From contig NW_003314334.1 in assembly GCF_000143415.4 (NCBI RefSeq), positions 701,457 through 765,456 of the forward strand: 64,000 nucleotides of DNA, in the 5' to 3' direction. Positions 21,185 to 33,222 of this stretch are shown in pieces (position 1 is the stretch's first letter; every line of letters begins with the position of its first letter). A model generated the notes under the pieces. That model worked only from the letters and a program-made list of their open reading frames with translations, was not told the origin of the DNA and searched no databases. Position numbers and translations under genes: made by a program. Origin of the DNA: Selaginella moellendorffii. Lineage: Eukaryota > Streptophyta > Lycopodiopsida > Selaginellales > Selaginellaceae.

Positions 21185-21825
21185 TCACCTAAATACCACT
21201 GGGGTTTCTATTCATGCTACATTGGAACTGGGAAGTTTGGGCTAAATTATTCTGCAATTTGATATTGGCAACTTCCTTGCTTCGCTCCATATCTATATAG
21301 GGCTATCTGGCTGGAGGTAAGCTAGATTTATTTATGGATAATTGCTTAATAATTTGTTTCAGTTGTCTGCTACTCACTCCAAATACAAGTTATCCATGCT
21401 AGTTAGCTTTGCTATTGGAGGAGCTCACATATGTTTTACATTCATTGCTTTACAAGTGGCACATGCTTATGCAGGGACATCATCAAATTATGAGGTGGTG
21501 GATAGAGATACACAGGAATGCACTGAGGACGAATCTATACCATATGTTTCATATCAGGTATATTTACTTTTTACCCTTGATCCGGTATTTATCATATGGT
21601 TATGTTGATAATGGATATTGGATATATAAAAATATTCTGATGCTCTAGTAACTTTTTGCTTTAGCAGCTTTGGTTAAAAACCAAGTGTTAGTAACATATG
21701 TCGTATCCATAATCTCGCTCATTGATTCTATAGACATTTCACTGAGGATGAGTATTGGACCAGAGGATATGCCAAGCAGGGCATATGCTAAAAGGAATTT
21801 ATTGTATTCTTTTCATTGAAGCCTT
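21185..21825 (+). pseudogene. 4TM-II membrane protein locus (copy 1)
   Basis: A diverged relative of 4TM-I. The first recognisable piece (21,185-21,315) matches the YHWGF and NYSAI.YWQL region of 4TM-I exon 1 and ends at a GGAG/GTAAGC donor. The second exon (about 21,362-21,560) encodes MLVSFAIGGAHICF and AYAGTSS, matching MLVSIFIGA and CAGTS of 4TM-I. A possible third exon (about 21,690-21,825) encodes SLIDSIDISLRMSIG and ends at TGA. Stop codons in the first piece and a missing 5' end suggest a pseudogene. Two more copies lie at 30,225 and 62,830-63,465. Confidence 0.6.
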
Positions 21826-21910
21826 TGTAAATTTCTATTCGATCAAATGCCTAGCTGTAATCCCAGCATCTGCCAAGATGAGGCAAATGGGTATAATTAA
21901 GACACTGAGC

Positions 21911-23215
21911 CCGAGAAAGATCTCGTGCTGTCGGAGCTTTCGTGCAAATCGGGAATTTGGTGGAGGTTTGAGACGATGGCGACGAAGAACTTGGCTATGC
22001 CTTGTAGAAGAGGTCAAGAGGATGTTTTTCCGGATGCCGGACTCTCGTGTCCTGGAACGCAGAAACATCGTTGCCTACATCAATCACCGCCGCCTATGCC
22101 CAGCGGGATCCACCAGCAAATGCCCGCAAGGGACTTGATATGCGTCGCGATGCTCGGCCAGGCTGGGAGAATGGAGGACGCGCTCATGATCCAGCACAAA
22201 ATGCCGAGATGGAACGTTTTCACCTGGAACGCGATCCTCTCGGGCTACGCCATCAATGTCGTTTGACAGCATCCCGGACGAGATAGTGAATTGCCAGTGC
22301 TGGACGAACTTGATGCACGCTTACACTCGCAATGGCCGTGTGATTGAGGCTCGAGCTGTTCTTGCCGCAATGCGCACGAGAGATCTTGCGGCCTGGAACT
22401 TGATGATGGAAACATATGCCCAAAAAGCGCATTACAGGGAAGCCATCCACGACCACGCTCGATGGCGGAGTGAGGATCGATCTCGTCTCGTTCATCACCG
22501 TCCTCTCGGCTTGCAAGATCCTAATCGCCCGCGATCAGTTCGTGTCTATGGTCGCCTATGATCGCTGACTATGGCATCGTTCCAATGGGATCACTACTCT
22601 CGAGAGATCGGAAGGCTTTGCGACGCCGAGAGTTTGCTCGAGACGATGTCTTTCGTGCCTGCCTGCCCTCTCCCATCGGCGGATTGGTGGAATACAAGAG
22701 ATGGATCGCCGAAATCCCTCCAATGCCGCCGAGCTCTTCGATCATCCCGGCTCTTCGATCGAATGCCCCATCGCGACGCTTTGCCAGGGAGCAATCCAAG
22801 AGCCTCCTATGCCACAGTGGAATCTCGTGTCCTGCAACGAGGTCGTGCAATCCTACATCCGGAGCTCCAATCTCGGCCGAGCGAAGAAGATCCATGCCGG
22901 ATCACCGTGGTCTCTTGGAACTCGCTCATTACACTGTATGCTCAGTCCGGGCATCTTGCGCTTGCCAATAACACGTTTGACGGGAAGGCGTTCCGCGATC
23001 TTGTCTCGTATATGTGACAGCCTCCCGGATTCGCGACTGCCAGGCTATGTTCGATCGCGTCTCAGAGTGACACGGAACTCGATGATCGGAGAATGCCGGC
23101 CAAGGATCTCGTGTCATGGACGAATCTACTGCTGTGCTACGCCCAGAATGGATTTCTGGAAGACTCAGACAGCGCTCGCCAACGCAGTGGGATTTGGCCA
23201 CTTTATTTGTGTTTT
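21911..23215 (+). pseudogene. PPR protein pseudogene (copy 2)
   Basis: Frames contain PPR motif ends such as NAILSGYA (near 22,229), NLMMETYAQ (near 22,397), NSLITLYAQSG (near 22,920) and WTNLLLCYAQNG (near 23,119). The sequence is closely related to copy 3 about 9.0 kb downstream and to the inverted copy 4. Small indels differ among copies and all frames are broken. Mitochondrial or plastid RNA binding would be the ancestral role. There is no E/DYW tail downstream. Confidence 0.85.
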
Positions 23216-23356
23216 AAACTACAATAATATCAGGCTCACTGGGAGAAGTGGCAAGGATTTTCCCCATGCCCCCTCGCACTCTGACAGCACTTCAAATCCT
23301 TTACAAACTTTCGCATCAACCACATAATATTACACAAAAGAAGCCATATTTCTTTC

Positions 23357-24207
23357 TTAATCGGAAACATTTGCTACTCTCCCACTGCCTCTTTTTTTCA
23401 TCAGAACCCGTGCTACCATTTCCCCCATTAACACCACAACAACAATAGAGTCCATGACGCACACCATCCTGTTTCCCCACCTCCAGTCTGGATATAGACG
23501 TTTACAGACATAAATTATAGGTATGCAACCTGGCTCGCATAAAGAAAGTATAGGATATCCACCAATCACCTCATATATGTGGTAATGATCTTGCCCTTGG
23601 CGGTCAGCAAATCCATGATTTGGAAAAAGCCATCTTTTCCAGCCAAGAAAACGGGGTGTTTCTATGAACCATCTCATTATGGCGGATGTTCCTGCACAAG
23701 AATGTGCTATTGCAGACAAAACTTGCCAAACGATAAACCAGGAGCGAGTTGAGACATATGTGCTTGCTAATGCACTCGCTGCTCCAATAAAAATACTAAC
23801 CAGCATACAGCACCTGGAGTGCAAGAGAGTAACGATTCCAATAATAGCTGTAAAAACATCTTAGAAATAATATTTTATGAGACTGTCTTACCTCCAATAA
23901 TATAGCCCACTGATAAAAAAGTATATATGTGGTGAGTGAAGCAAACAAGCTGCCAATATCGAATGGCAGCGTACTTTGGCCCAATTGTTACATAAGCCAA
24001 GTAATCCGACGTAAAACCCCAATGGTAGCCAAGGTTTAGTGCATTGCAGTCTCTTCGACAATAGAGAACACCACTTGGGCAGTGCCACTTTGGAGGATAA
24101 AAAGTGATGTAAATGGTGAAAACATAGAAAGTAATGGCCCAAGTCATAATTATTGAAACAGGTAAGAAGAACCACCACAATGGAACGCTTTTACTAGTAA
24201 TTTCCAT
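23357..24207 (-). CDS. 4TM-I multi-pass membrane protein, two exons (copy 2)
   Basis: Exon 1 (24,207 to 23,892) starts ATG and encodes MEITSKSVPLWWFF, a first hydrophobic span and a cysteine-rich loop (CPSGVLYCRRDC). It then has YHWGF and an aromatic span, ending at a GGAG/GTAAGA donor. Exon 2 (23,813 to 23,357) encodes MLVSIFIGA, SWFIVWQVLSAIAHSCAGTS, the soluble KRWLFPNHGFAD and a final hydrophobic span, ending GRVANVSD then TGA. Each exon is open, but joining the obvious donor and acceptor leaves the two frames one base out of phase. I do not recognise the family. The predicted topology is four to five membrane spans with many Cys in the non-membrane loops. Confidence 0.6.
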
Positions 24208-24213
24208 ACCCAA

Positions 24214-24798
24214 CCTTTCAAGCCCTAATAGATCCTATGCAGAATTTAAGCACAAGAATCCCTTTACCAGGGGTAAACATCTGCCAATTCGATGGAACTT
24301 ACTTCCACAACGATTGAAGCAAAATCGATGTCAAGAGAACGTGGAAACACTCACCGGACAGTGTCTTTCAGCTGCTGTCATTGAATAGATTCTTGTAGAA
24401 ACAATGCTCCGGCTTGGAAGCAAGGAAAATCTTCTGAGTGAAATCAAAGACGACGATCCCGCACACCAAAACCTGGCGATATCGTGAGCAGCTGGCACGG
24501 CATGGCGCTGGAGATTTAGAGTAGGGGAATATCCAAAGTAAACTGACGGAAAACTTGTAAGCGATCAACAATCAACATTGATCTGCAGTGTATCTCGAGT
24601 GTTGATAAAGTTCTTCTGATGCCTCGTAACTCCATAGTCTATCATCAAGGTGATCGCGAGAGCGAGTGAATTTTTAACCCAGGTGCCAGGCCAAGACTCG
24701 ACATCCATCATCCCGACAGTGCTTAAATTCCTTAAACTGATGGATGTGGGGAGAGAAGGTAAGATGTGAGAGAAGAGATATGAGGCAGATGGTAACAA
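24214..24798 (-). pseudogene. Module U, unrecognised gene fragment (copy 1)
   Basis: Minus-strand pieces include MMDVESWPGTWVKNSLALAI (near 24,708) and FDFTQKIFLASKPEH (near 24,440). Compared with copy 2 (33,223-33,955) it lacks about 160 bp near 24,500 and about 40 bp near 24,575. It lies between gypsy D and the 4TM-I start in all three blocks. A possible 5' splice site CGGTGAGTG lies near 24,356. No family was recognised. Confidence 0.45.
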
Positions 24799-27700
24799 AT
24801 CCTCCGTACTCTCATGAGCTTATAGTACGTCCTAACAGGTCTGTTTCGAGGAGCTCTGGTCCGTTCCTGTTCCTCATCCGTTCCGTGCCACCTGACCTTG
24901 TATCTCCCAGTGTGCTTTCGGTTGCAGCATAGGCTGCCTGTCGGAGGAGACAAACTCCGGCGCAGGAAAAAACTCCGGGAGCTGGTCCGCAAAAGCTTGA
25001 GATCCGACACGTCGAAAACGTTATGTAGGTGCGACCCCGGTGGTAATGCCAACTTATAGGCGAGCTCCTTGATCTTTTCGAGTATCCTGAGTGGGCCGAA
25101 GAATCTGGGATGGAGCTGTGACTACACGAGGAGATTCCAACCGTTGCCCAATCAGCCGCTGCATCTTCCTGATGGCTTCCACTTGGTCACTGACGTCGTT
25201 TGATGAAGTGGGAGTTGTCATCAAGATCGGAAGCTACTGGTATGGAGACATACTGATGGTTGAGTGCCGAGCAGTGTTGTAGGCAAACTCCGCGAATGTT
25301 CCCAGCTGGTCCACACGTATCCCCAATGTCTCAAATCGTCCGTCCCGTCTGACCATCTGTCTGGGGATGGTAGGCGGTGCTGAAGCTCAGTGTTGTCCCT
25401 AACGTTGTGAAAAGGTCTTTTCAAAACTGGCTGAGAAACCTGGTGTCTCGGTTGGAGACGATTTCGCTTGGAACGCCATGGAACCTCACCACCTCCCTCC
25501 AGAAGATCTCTACCACCTTCTTTGAAGCTGAGGACGAGAGCTGGCGCTGATGGAGAAGGTAAATGCTTGAGAAGACCAGGTGTTGCGACTATCTCTGGAC
25601 ACTCCCTGATCCAAGTGCGTATCTCACACTCCATTCCTTTCCACACGACCCCGGATGCCCCGCGAGAATGCCTTGGTGAAGATGATCTTGCGGAACTCGA
25701 GTAGAATCCTTCCTTTCTTCTAGAGCAAGCCGTCATGGAAGGAAGTCTTCGCATCGTTGAAGTTGTTGTCTCCTTCGAGTGGTCATCGTTGGATTAGCCC
25801 TCTATGATTTCTGGTGTGACAACTGGCCTCCGGCTTTTCAAACATCCTTGAGAGCGCATCAGGGACGACGTTTGTTTTCCCTGGCTTATACTCAATCGTG
25901 AAATCGAGTGATTGAAGCTGCCTCTGCTTTTTGTTAAGGCGAGGCTGCTCGAGAAGAAATTTCATACTGAAGTGATCCGTGCGACCTCGCGCCTCCACTT
26001 TGTCAATCATACGCCGGCTGGCGAGACTCCACTTCCAAGAATCTTTTGCTCTCGAACTTCAAGATCGCTCCCACTCCTGCATCCGAGGCATCGTCTCCAC
26101 GATGAACTGCTTCTCAAAGTCTGGAAGTTGAAGAATCGGAGCCGAAAAGTTCGAACGATGACTGTGCGTTCTCGTCCCACGAAAACCTGCCTGCACGAAT
26201 GATGTCCGTCAGAGGCGACGCAACGGAAGCATAGTGCTCCACAGACTTCCAGAGGTAGTTGCAGAGCCTGAGAAAAGCATGGAGCTACTTCATGGTGGTG
26301 AGAGACCTCTCATCGCCTCCATTTTTGTTGGATCGGCTCGCATTTGGCCCGCTCGTATCCGGAAGCCTAAGTACTTCGCTTCTTGCTTGGCAAAGCAGCA
26401 TTTTGAGAGTTTGACGATCAGCGCATGATCCTCTAGCACTTGCAAAACCTCGTCGATGTGTGTAAGGTGTTCTTCCCAGGATCGACTGTAGACGAGGATG
26501 TCGTCGAAAAATACAATGACCGATCTTGTTCATGACAGACTGAAAGGTGGCCAGGATGGTGAGCCCTCACCTTAAACTGGTAAAACCCCTCTGTGAGTCT
26601 GAAATGCTGTCTTCATCCTGTTTTCTCTGCCATGGATATTTTATAATATGCAGATCGCAAATCTAGCTCGGAGAAATAAGTTGGGATGGGGAGTGACGTT
26701 GTTGAGCTGTCTGTAATCAACGCACAGTGCCGTCACGTTTTAGCACCAAGATTATTGGTGCCGTGTAAGGACTGAAACTGTCCTCTTTAAGAGATTGTCC
26801 ATGAGCTCCTTGATCATCTTATCCACCTCCGGTCGCTCTACATGGCTCACCTGAATGAAAGTCGTGACGATCCCTTGCTCGAGTTGGATCTTGTGCGTGA
26901 TTGCTTCATGAGCACAAACTCGGTTGAGGAAGACCCTTGAATACTTCCTTGCCACCTCACGAATGGCTTCCGTGGTGTACTGCTTCCTCCAACGACCTGG
27001 TTCTCTCTGGTTCCCCTCCCCTGTGACTGGAGAAGTCGGAACTTGGTACATGGTTGGACCTTGCAGCTAGGCCTGAGAAAGCTGAAGATGTCGTTTCGAA
27101 AGGATCTCTTCTGGTTCCCATCCATTGGAAGAAGAATCCCTGTTTCTGAATCATACGCCATGGGACATCCTCCTCTCGCGATCAACCCCCGGCATTGTCC
27201 AGCGGTTGCCCGTGTCTTCTTTCCAATGTCCACTCCCCCCTCCAGACGATCTTCCTCCCCTGGTGATTGAAGGAGAGACGATGCTCATCAAAGTTGACGA
27301 GAATGTCCCCAAAGAGGCGAGGTGTTTCGATGCCCAGGATGAAGAACTCTCCTTTCACTTGGTGACCACCAATGAGCATCGAGCATGAGACCCGGGCAGA
27401 CGCCTCGATGACTCCCTTGTCCGCTATCTCCACCTCTAGAGGAGTCTTCTGTGGACGCGCTGCGAGCTGCAGCTTAGATAGAGAATGTTGGTTGACGGTG
27501 TCACTCCCGAGTCAATTAATGCGAATGCTTCCTGCTAATCGTTCCTTTGACTCGGAAACAAGTACCCGCAGCTTTTCCCATAAAGGCCGGATAGGAGATG
27601 CATGGCTTCGCCACAGAAAGTTCTCCCTCAAGCCCCGCGTCCTCCTCTTCTCGCTGCTCCTGAGGCCAATGTGGTACATCCGTCTACAGGACTAAGATAT

Positions 27701-28305
27701 CCTTGTCATCTTTTGCATTCTCCCAAGTGCACGGAATGAGGTCCCCCTTGTCCGAGACCTGGAATTGCATCACCACGAACTTTGTTTTCGACGTCAGTTG
27801 TCCTCTATGCGCCTTGCAAACTTCCCAATGAACATTTCCCAAGCTTGAGGTCATCGCTTCCCTTTACTTGCATTGTTTCCGCTGATCGGGGGTTGGCATA
27901 CCACTCTGGGGTGGCTCCGGCCCTCGTTGTCTCCTTTGGTGGCCCTTGCCTCCATCGGCCGGAAAGACGAGCTTCCCACTCGTGGAACTTGAGATCCGTG
28001 TTTAATGCTAATGCCATCGCTTGCTGGACCGAGCGAGGAGATAGCTGAGCTATTTCGGTTGCCATTGCGATGCTAGGTAACGTTGCATCAAAGCATCCTC
28101 CGGGATGTTGGTCACCTCGTATCTCGCCTTAAGCCACGTCTCGTTGAATTCCTGAGCGTCTGGGACTTGAATCTGTACACCATTCCGCAGAGTTTGTTGA
28201 AGGGAAGCTCCCCCACGGACTTGATGATAATGCTCCGGAATCCTTTGCTTGAACTCCTCCCAACTTGGAAGCCTGGTTTTACAGTCTCAAGCGAGAAGGG
28301 ACTCG
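24799..28305 (-). mobile_element. Ty3/gypsy retrotransposon D, copy 1 (truncated)
   Basis: From right to left on the minus strand: a gag fragment (28,300-27,800, LPFNKLCGMVYRFKSQ), protease (VVLG-type region with IETPRLFGDILVNFDEH near 27,300) and RT pieces (near 26,640-26,500). RNase H follows (DFTIEYKPGKTNVVPDALSR near 25,880), then integrase fragments (NTARHSTIGMS-type region near 25,260) and the post-integrase LPPGSHLHNVFDVSDLK near 25,030. Both LTRs are missing. Many frame shifts make it inert. It is an inverted duplicate of the D copy at 56.1-60.6 kb. A short deletion near 25,240 removes part of the PYQALYGR motif. Confidence 0.88.
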
Positions 28306-28603
28306 GTCTTGTCATCATAGCTCAGCTACATAGAAAATATTTAGTTTACCAGCATAATAAAGAAAAGAAAAGAGAACTTGATATACCACTACCGTATTCT
28401 CTTTAAGTGCAGCATCCATCTCAAAAACGTGTAGCTTGACAGTTGGGATTGTTATCATGCTTTGTGTGCCACCTCCAGACTTGCAATTGTGGAGGGTGCT
28501 CCATTCATATGCAGTTCAGTTAACATTTTGCATGTGACACGTGTTGCAACACTTTTTTCTCTCGCCTCAGGCAAATGGCTGCCTCCAGAGCAAACATCAA
28601 CAT
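28306..28603. other. Region without recognised gene
   Basis: Sequence between the broken end of gypsy D and the duplicated 4TM upstream region. No gene or repeat recognised. Confidence 0.3.
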
Positions 28604-28920
28604 GATTATTGCTAAGATGTGGTTAAAGAAATAACCTTTCTACAATTAACCCCCATCAGACGGCTGCAATTGACTGGATCTGGCAGCCCAAAAAGTTCAG
28701 CACTCCTTCCTTTTCATGTTATTTAAATAACCTATATAGGATTACCTATTAGGGCTTGACAGATTATTGCTAAGATGTGGTTAAAGAAATAACCTTTTTA
28801 CAATTAATCCCCAATCAGACGGCTGCAATTGACTGGATCTGGCAGCCCAAAAAGTTCAACACTCCTTCCTTTTCATGTTATTTAAATAACCTATATAGGA
28901 TTACCTATTAGGGCTTGACA
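28604..28920 (+). repeat. 158-bp tandem duplication of the 4TM-I upstream region
   Basis: Two near-identical units, 28,604-28,761 and 28,762-28,920, lie directly before the ATG at 28,929. Each contains TTTAAATAACCTATATAGG and ATTAGGGCTTGACA. The latter matches the sequence just upstream of the ATG in every 4TM-I copy. The TATA-like CTATATAGG of the second unit lies about 30 bp before the ATG. Confidence 0.9.
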
Positions 28921-28928
28921 GCTTGGGT

Positions 28929-29783
28929 ATGGAGATTACTAGTAGGAGCATTCCATTGTGGTGGTTCTTCTTACCTGTCAATTATCATGACCTGGGCAAT
29001 TAGTTTCTATGACTTCACCACTTATATCACATTTTATCCTCCAAAGTGGAATTGCCCAAGTGGTGTTCTTTATTGTCAAAGAGACTGCAATGCACTAAAC
29101 CCTGGCTACCATTGGGGTGTTACATCAAATTACATGGCCTATGTGAAAATTGGGCCAAAATACTCTGCCATCCGATATTGGCAGCTTGTTTGCTTCACTC
29201 ATCATGTATATACTTTTTTATCAGTGGGCTATATTACTGGAGGTAATATTAGAACAGCTGTATAAAATATTATTGCTAAACTGATTTTACAGTTATTGTT
29301 GGAATCGTTACTCTCTTCCACTACAGGTGCTTTATGCTAGTTAGTATTTTTATTGGAGCAGCTAGTGCATTAGCTAGCACATATGTCTCAAATTGCTCCT
29401 GGTTTATCATTTGGCAAGTTTTATCTGCAACAGCACATTCTTGTGCAGGAACATCAGCCGTAATGAGATGGTTCATGGAATCACCTTATTTTATTGGTTG
29501 GAAAAGATGGCTTTTTCCAAATCATGGGTTTGCCGACTGCCAGGGGGGAGATTACAACCTTATAGGTGAAGTAATTGGTGAATATCCTATATGGTCTATT
29601 TGTGTGCCAGGTTGCATACCTATCACTTTTGTATGTAAACATCTATATCCAGACTGGAGGTGGGGAAACAGGATGGTGTGTGTCATGGACTCTATTGTTG
29701 TTGTGGTGTTAGTGGGAGAAATGTTAGGACGAGTTTTGATGAACAAAAGAAACAGTGGGAGAGTAGCAAATGTTTCCAATTAA
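28929..29783 (+). pseudogene. 4TM-I multi-pass membrane protein (copy 3), exon 1 frameshifted
   Basis: ATG at 28,929 begins MEITSRSIPLWWFFLPV. A 2-base net deletion near 28,979, relative to the 48 kb copy, then shifts the frame to a TAG about 25 codons in. The original frame is open again from there to the donor at 29,243 (CPSGVLYCQRDC, YHWGV, AIRYWQLVCF). Exon 2 (29,327-29,783) is fully open and encodes MLVSIFIGAASALAS to GRVANVSN. The exon 1/exon 2 phase mismatch seen in other copies is present here too. A GA-repeat follows 160 bp downstream. Confidence 0.7.
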
Positions 29784-29938
29784 GTGTGTAATATTAAAGA
29801 GTTTGAACTTTGGGCTGGTTAAAATGAGAATTCACGTGCCACCACAGATAATGAAAGTGTTCACAGGTTTTTTTTAACATATAGCAGCATAGACAAGAAA
29901 TCACCTCTAAACATTAAACATTGCACACCCTCTAAATG

Positions 29939-29942
<4 letters not shown>

Positions 29943-29990
<48 letters not shown>
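29943..29990 (+). repeat. (GA)n microsatellite
   Basis: About 24 GA units in an uninterrupted tract, 160 bp after the 4TM-I stop codon. A (CT)n tract occupies the equivalent downstream position of the minus-strand copy at 47.5 kb. Confidence 0.95.
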
Positions 29991-29993
<3 letters not shown>

Positions 29994-30084
29994 CCCAGTC
30001 TAGAACACCAGTGCTTTATGCCTTAAGAAGTTCTTCAAAAGATATCTTCCAAAGACAACCTCACTGCTAAGGACTTCTATGTAC

Positions 30085-30220
30085 TGGTGTGGTTTTGGTT
30101 TTTGGTGCTAGGGTAATTCTCTCTTTTCACATGCTGGAGAAGATTCATTTGAGCGCTTTTCTTCTGGCGTAGATACATGGCTACTTGGTTTACCACTTCT
30201 GTTTGTTTGGCTCTTTCTTT
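30085..30220 (+). pseudogene. Module Q exon fragment
   Basis: A short match to Q sequence at 44,770-44,900 (GTGTGGTTTTGGTTTTTGG, then GAGAAGATTCATTTGAG). The hairpin region present at 44,814 is deleted here. It lies between the 4TM-I and 4TM-II copies. Confidence 0.6.
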
Positions 30221-30224
30221 TTTC

Positions 30225-30825
30225 CGAGGGCTAAATTATTCTGCAATTTAATATTGGCAACTTCCTTGCTTCACTCCATATCTATATACTTTGCTATCAC
30301 TGGGCTATGTGGCTGGAGGTAAGCTAGATTTATTTATGGATAATTGTTAAGCAATTTGTTTCAGTTGTCTGCTACTTACTTCAAATACAAGTTATCCATG
30401 CTAGTTAGCTTTGCTATTGGAGGAGCTCACATATGTTTTACATTCATTGCTTTACAAGTAGCACATGCTTATGCAGGGACATCATCAAATTATGAGGTGT
30501 AGATAGAGATACAGGAATGCACTGAGGACGAATCTATACCATATGTTTCATATCAGGTATATTTACTTTTTACCCTTGATCCGGTATTTATCATATGGTT
30601 ATGTTGATAATGGATATTGGATATATAAAAATATTCTGATGCTCTAGTAACTTTTTACTTTAGCAGCTTTGGTTAAAAACCAAGTGTTAGTAACATATGT
30701 CGTATCCATAATCTCGCTCATTGATTCTATAGACATTGCACTGAGGATGAGTATTGGACCAGAGGATATGCCAAGCAGGGCATATGCTAAAAGGAATTTA
30801 TTGTATTCTTTTCATTGAAGCGTTT
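30225..30825 (+). pseudogene. 4TM-II membrane protein locus (copy 2)
   Basis: A direct duplicate of 21,240-21,825 with the same exon pieces (NYSAI.YWQL-like, MLVSFAIGGAHICF, AYAGTSSNYEV). A TAG appears after NYEV (near 30,499) where copy 1 has Val-Val-Asp. It begins with the YWQL region, so the 5' portion is missing. Confidence 0.6.
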
Positions 30826-30914
30826 GTAAATTTCTATTCGATCAAATGCCTAGCTGTAATCCCAGCCATTGCCAAGATGAGGCAAATGGGTATAATTAAG
30901 GCTTTTTACGACCG

Positions 30915-32225
30915 AGAAAGGTCTCGTGCTGTCGGAGATTTCGTGCAAATCCGGAATTTGGTGGAGGTTTGAGACGATGGCGACGAGGAACTTGGCTATG
31001 CCTTGTAGAAGAGGTCAAGAGGATGTTTTTCCGGATGCCGGACTCTCGTGTCCTGGAATTGCCTACATCAATCGCCGCCGCCTATGCCCACGGGATCCAC
31101 CAGCAAATGCCCGCAAGGGACTTGATATGCTCGTCGCGATGCTCGGCCAGGCTGGGAGAATGGAGGACGCGCTCATGATCCAGCACAAAATGCCGAGATA
31201 TGGAACGTTTTTACCTGGAACGCGATCCTCTCGGGCTACGCCATCCAATGTCGTTTGACAGCATCCCGGACGAGATAGTGAATTGCCAGTGCTGGACGAG
31301 TTTGATGCACGCTTACGCTCGCAATGGCCGTGTGATCGAGGCTCGAGCTGTTCTTGCCGCAATGCGCACGAGAGATCTTGCTGCCTGGAACTTGATGATG
31401 GAAACATATGCCCAAAAAGCGCATTACAGGGAAGCCATCCACGACCACGCTCGATGGCGGAGTGAGGATCGATCTCGTCTCGTTCATCACCGTCCTCTCG
31501 GCCTGCAAGATCCCAATCGCCCGCGATCAGTTCGTGTCTATGGTCGCCTATGATCGCTGACTATGGCATCGTTCCAATGGGATCACTACTCTCGAGAGAT
31601 CGGAAGGCTTTGCGACGCCGAGAGTTTGCTCGAGACGATGTCTTTCGTGCCTGCCTGCCCTCTCCCATCGGCGGATTGGTGGAATACAAGAGATGGATCG
31701 CCGAAATCCATCCAATGCCGCCGAGGTCTTAGTTCATCCCGGCTCTTCGATCGAATGCCCCATCGCGACGCTTTGCCAGGGAGCAATCCAAGAGCCTCCT
31801 ATGCCACAGTGGAATCTCGTGTCCTGCAACGATCCTACATCCGGAGCTCCAATCTCGGCCAAGTGAAGAAGATCTTCGTTTCCATGCCGGATCACCGTGG
31901 TCTCTTGGAACTCGCTCATTACACTGTATGCTCAGTCCGGGCATCTTGCGCTCGCCAAGAACACGTTTGATGGGATGGCGTTCCGCGATCTTGTCTCGTA
32001 TATGTGGCAGCCTCCCGGATCCGCGACTGCCAGGCTATGTTCGATCGCGTCTCAGAGTGACAGGGAACTCGATGATCACGGAGCTCGCGCACCAGGGAGA
32101 ATGCCGGCCAAGGATCTCGTGTCATGGACGAATCTACTGCTGTGCTACGCCCAGAATGGATTCCTGGAAGACTCAGACAGGGCTCGCCAACGGAGTGGGA
32201 TTTGGCCACCTTATTTGTGTTTTAA
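30915..32225 (+). pseudogene. PPR protein pseudogene (copy 3)
   Basis: A direct duplicate of copy 2 at an offset of about 9.0 kb. Motif ends include NLMMETYAQ (near 31,391), NSLITLYAQSG (near 31,910) and WTNLLLCYAQNG (near 32,126). It retains a segment (near 32,080, TELAHQGE) missing from copy 2, which shows independent deletions after duplication. Frames are interrupted throughout. Confidence 0.85.
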
Positions 32226-32365
32226 ACTACAATAATATCAGGCTCACTGGGAGAAGTGGCAAGGATTTTCCCCATGTCCCCCTCGCACTTTGACAGTACT
32301 TCAAATCCTTTACAAACTTTCGCATTAACCACATAATATTACACAAAAGAAGCCATATTTCTTTC

Positions 32366-33216
32366 TTAATCGGAAACATTTGCTACTCTCCCACTGCCTC
32401 TTTTTTTCATCAGAACCCGTGCTACCATTTCCCCCATTAACACCACAACAACAATAGAGTCCATGACGCACACCATCCTGTTTCCCCACCTCCAGTCTGG
32501 ATATAGACGTTTACAGACATAAATTATAGGTATGCAACATGGCTCACATAAAGAAAGTATAGGATATCCACCAATCACCTCACATATGTGGTAATGATCT
32601 TGCCCTTGGCGGTCAGCAAATCCATGATTTGGAAAAAGCCATCTTTTCCAGCCAAGAAAACGGGGTGTTTCTATGAACCATCTCATTATGGTTGATGTTC
32701 CTGCACAAGAATGTGCTATTGCAGACAAAACTTGCCAAACGATAAACCAGGAGCGATTTGAGACATATGTGCTTGCTAATGCACTCACTGCTCCAATAAA
32801 AATACTAACCAGCATACAGCACCTGGAGTGCATCAGAGAAACGATTCCAATAATAGCTGTAAAAAACATCTTAGAAATAATATTTATGAGACTGTCTTAC
32901 CTCCAATAATATAACCCACTGATAAAAAAGTATATATGTGGTCAGTGAAGCAAACAAGCTGCCAATATCGAATCGCAGAGTACTTTGGCCCAATTGTTAC
33001 ATAAGCCAAGTAATCTGACGTAAAACCCCAATGGTAGCCAAGGTTTAGTGCATTGCAGTCTCTTCTACAATAGAGAACACCACTTGGGCAGTGCCACTTT
33101 GGAGGATAAAAAGTGATGTAAACGGTGAAATCATAGAAAGTAATGGCCCAAGTCATAATAATTGAAATAGGTAAGAAGAACCACCACAATGGAACACTCT
33201 TACTAGTAATTTCCAT
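32366..33216 (-). CDS. 4TM-I multi-pass membrane protein, two exons (copy 4)
   Basis: Exon 1 (33,216 to about 32,901) and exon 2 (about 32,822 to 32,366) are both open and closely match copy 2. MEITSKSVPLWWFF, CPSGVLYCRRDC, YHWGFTSDYLAYV, MLVSIFIGAVSALAS, CAGTS and a final MVCVMDSIVVVVLMGEM membrane span are all present. The exon frames are out of phase by one base across the obvious GT-AG intron. The upstream ATTAGGGCTTGAGAGG element is conserved. Substrate and localisation are unknown; an integral membrane location is inferred from the hydrophobic spans. Confidence 0.6.
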
Positions 33217-33222
33217 ACCCAA

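Noticed and set aside
23875-24213. 4TM as a CASP-like (DUF588) or AWPM-19 protein
   Set aside because: Length, cysteine-rich loop and motifs do not fit what I know of either family. Left unassigned.
29943-29990. CRISPR-like or telomere-like array
   Set aside because: It is a simple dinucleotide microsatellite without spacers.
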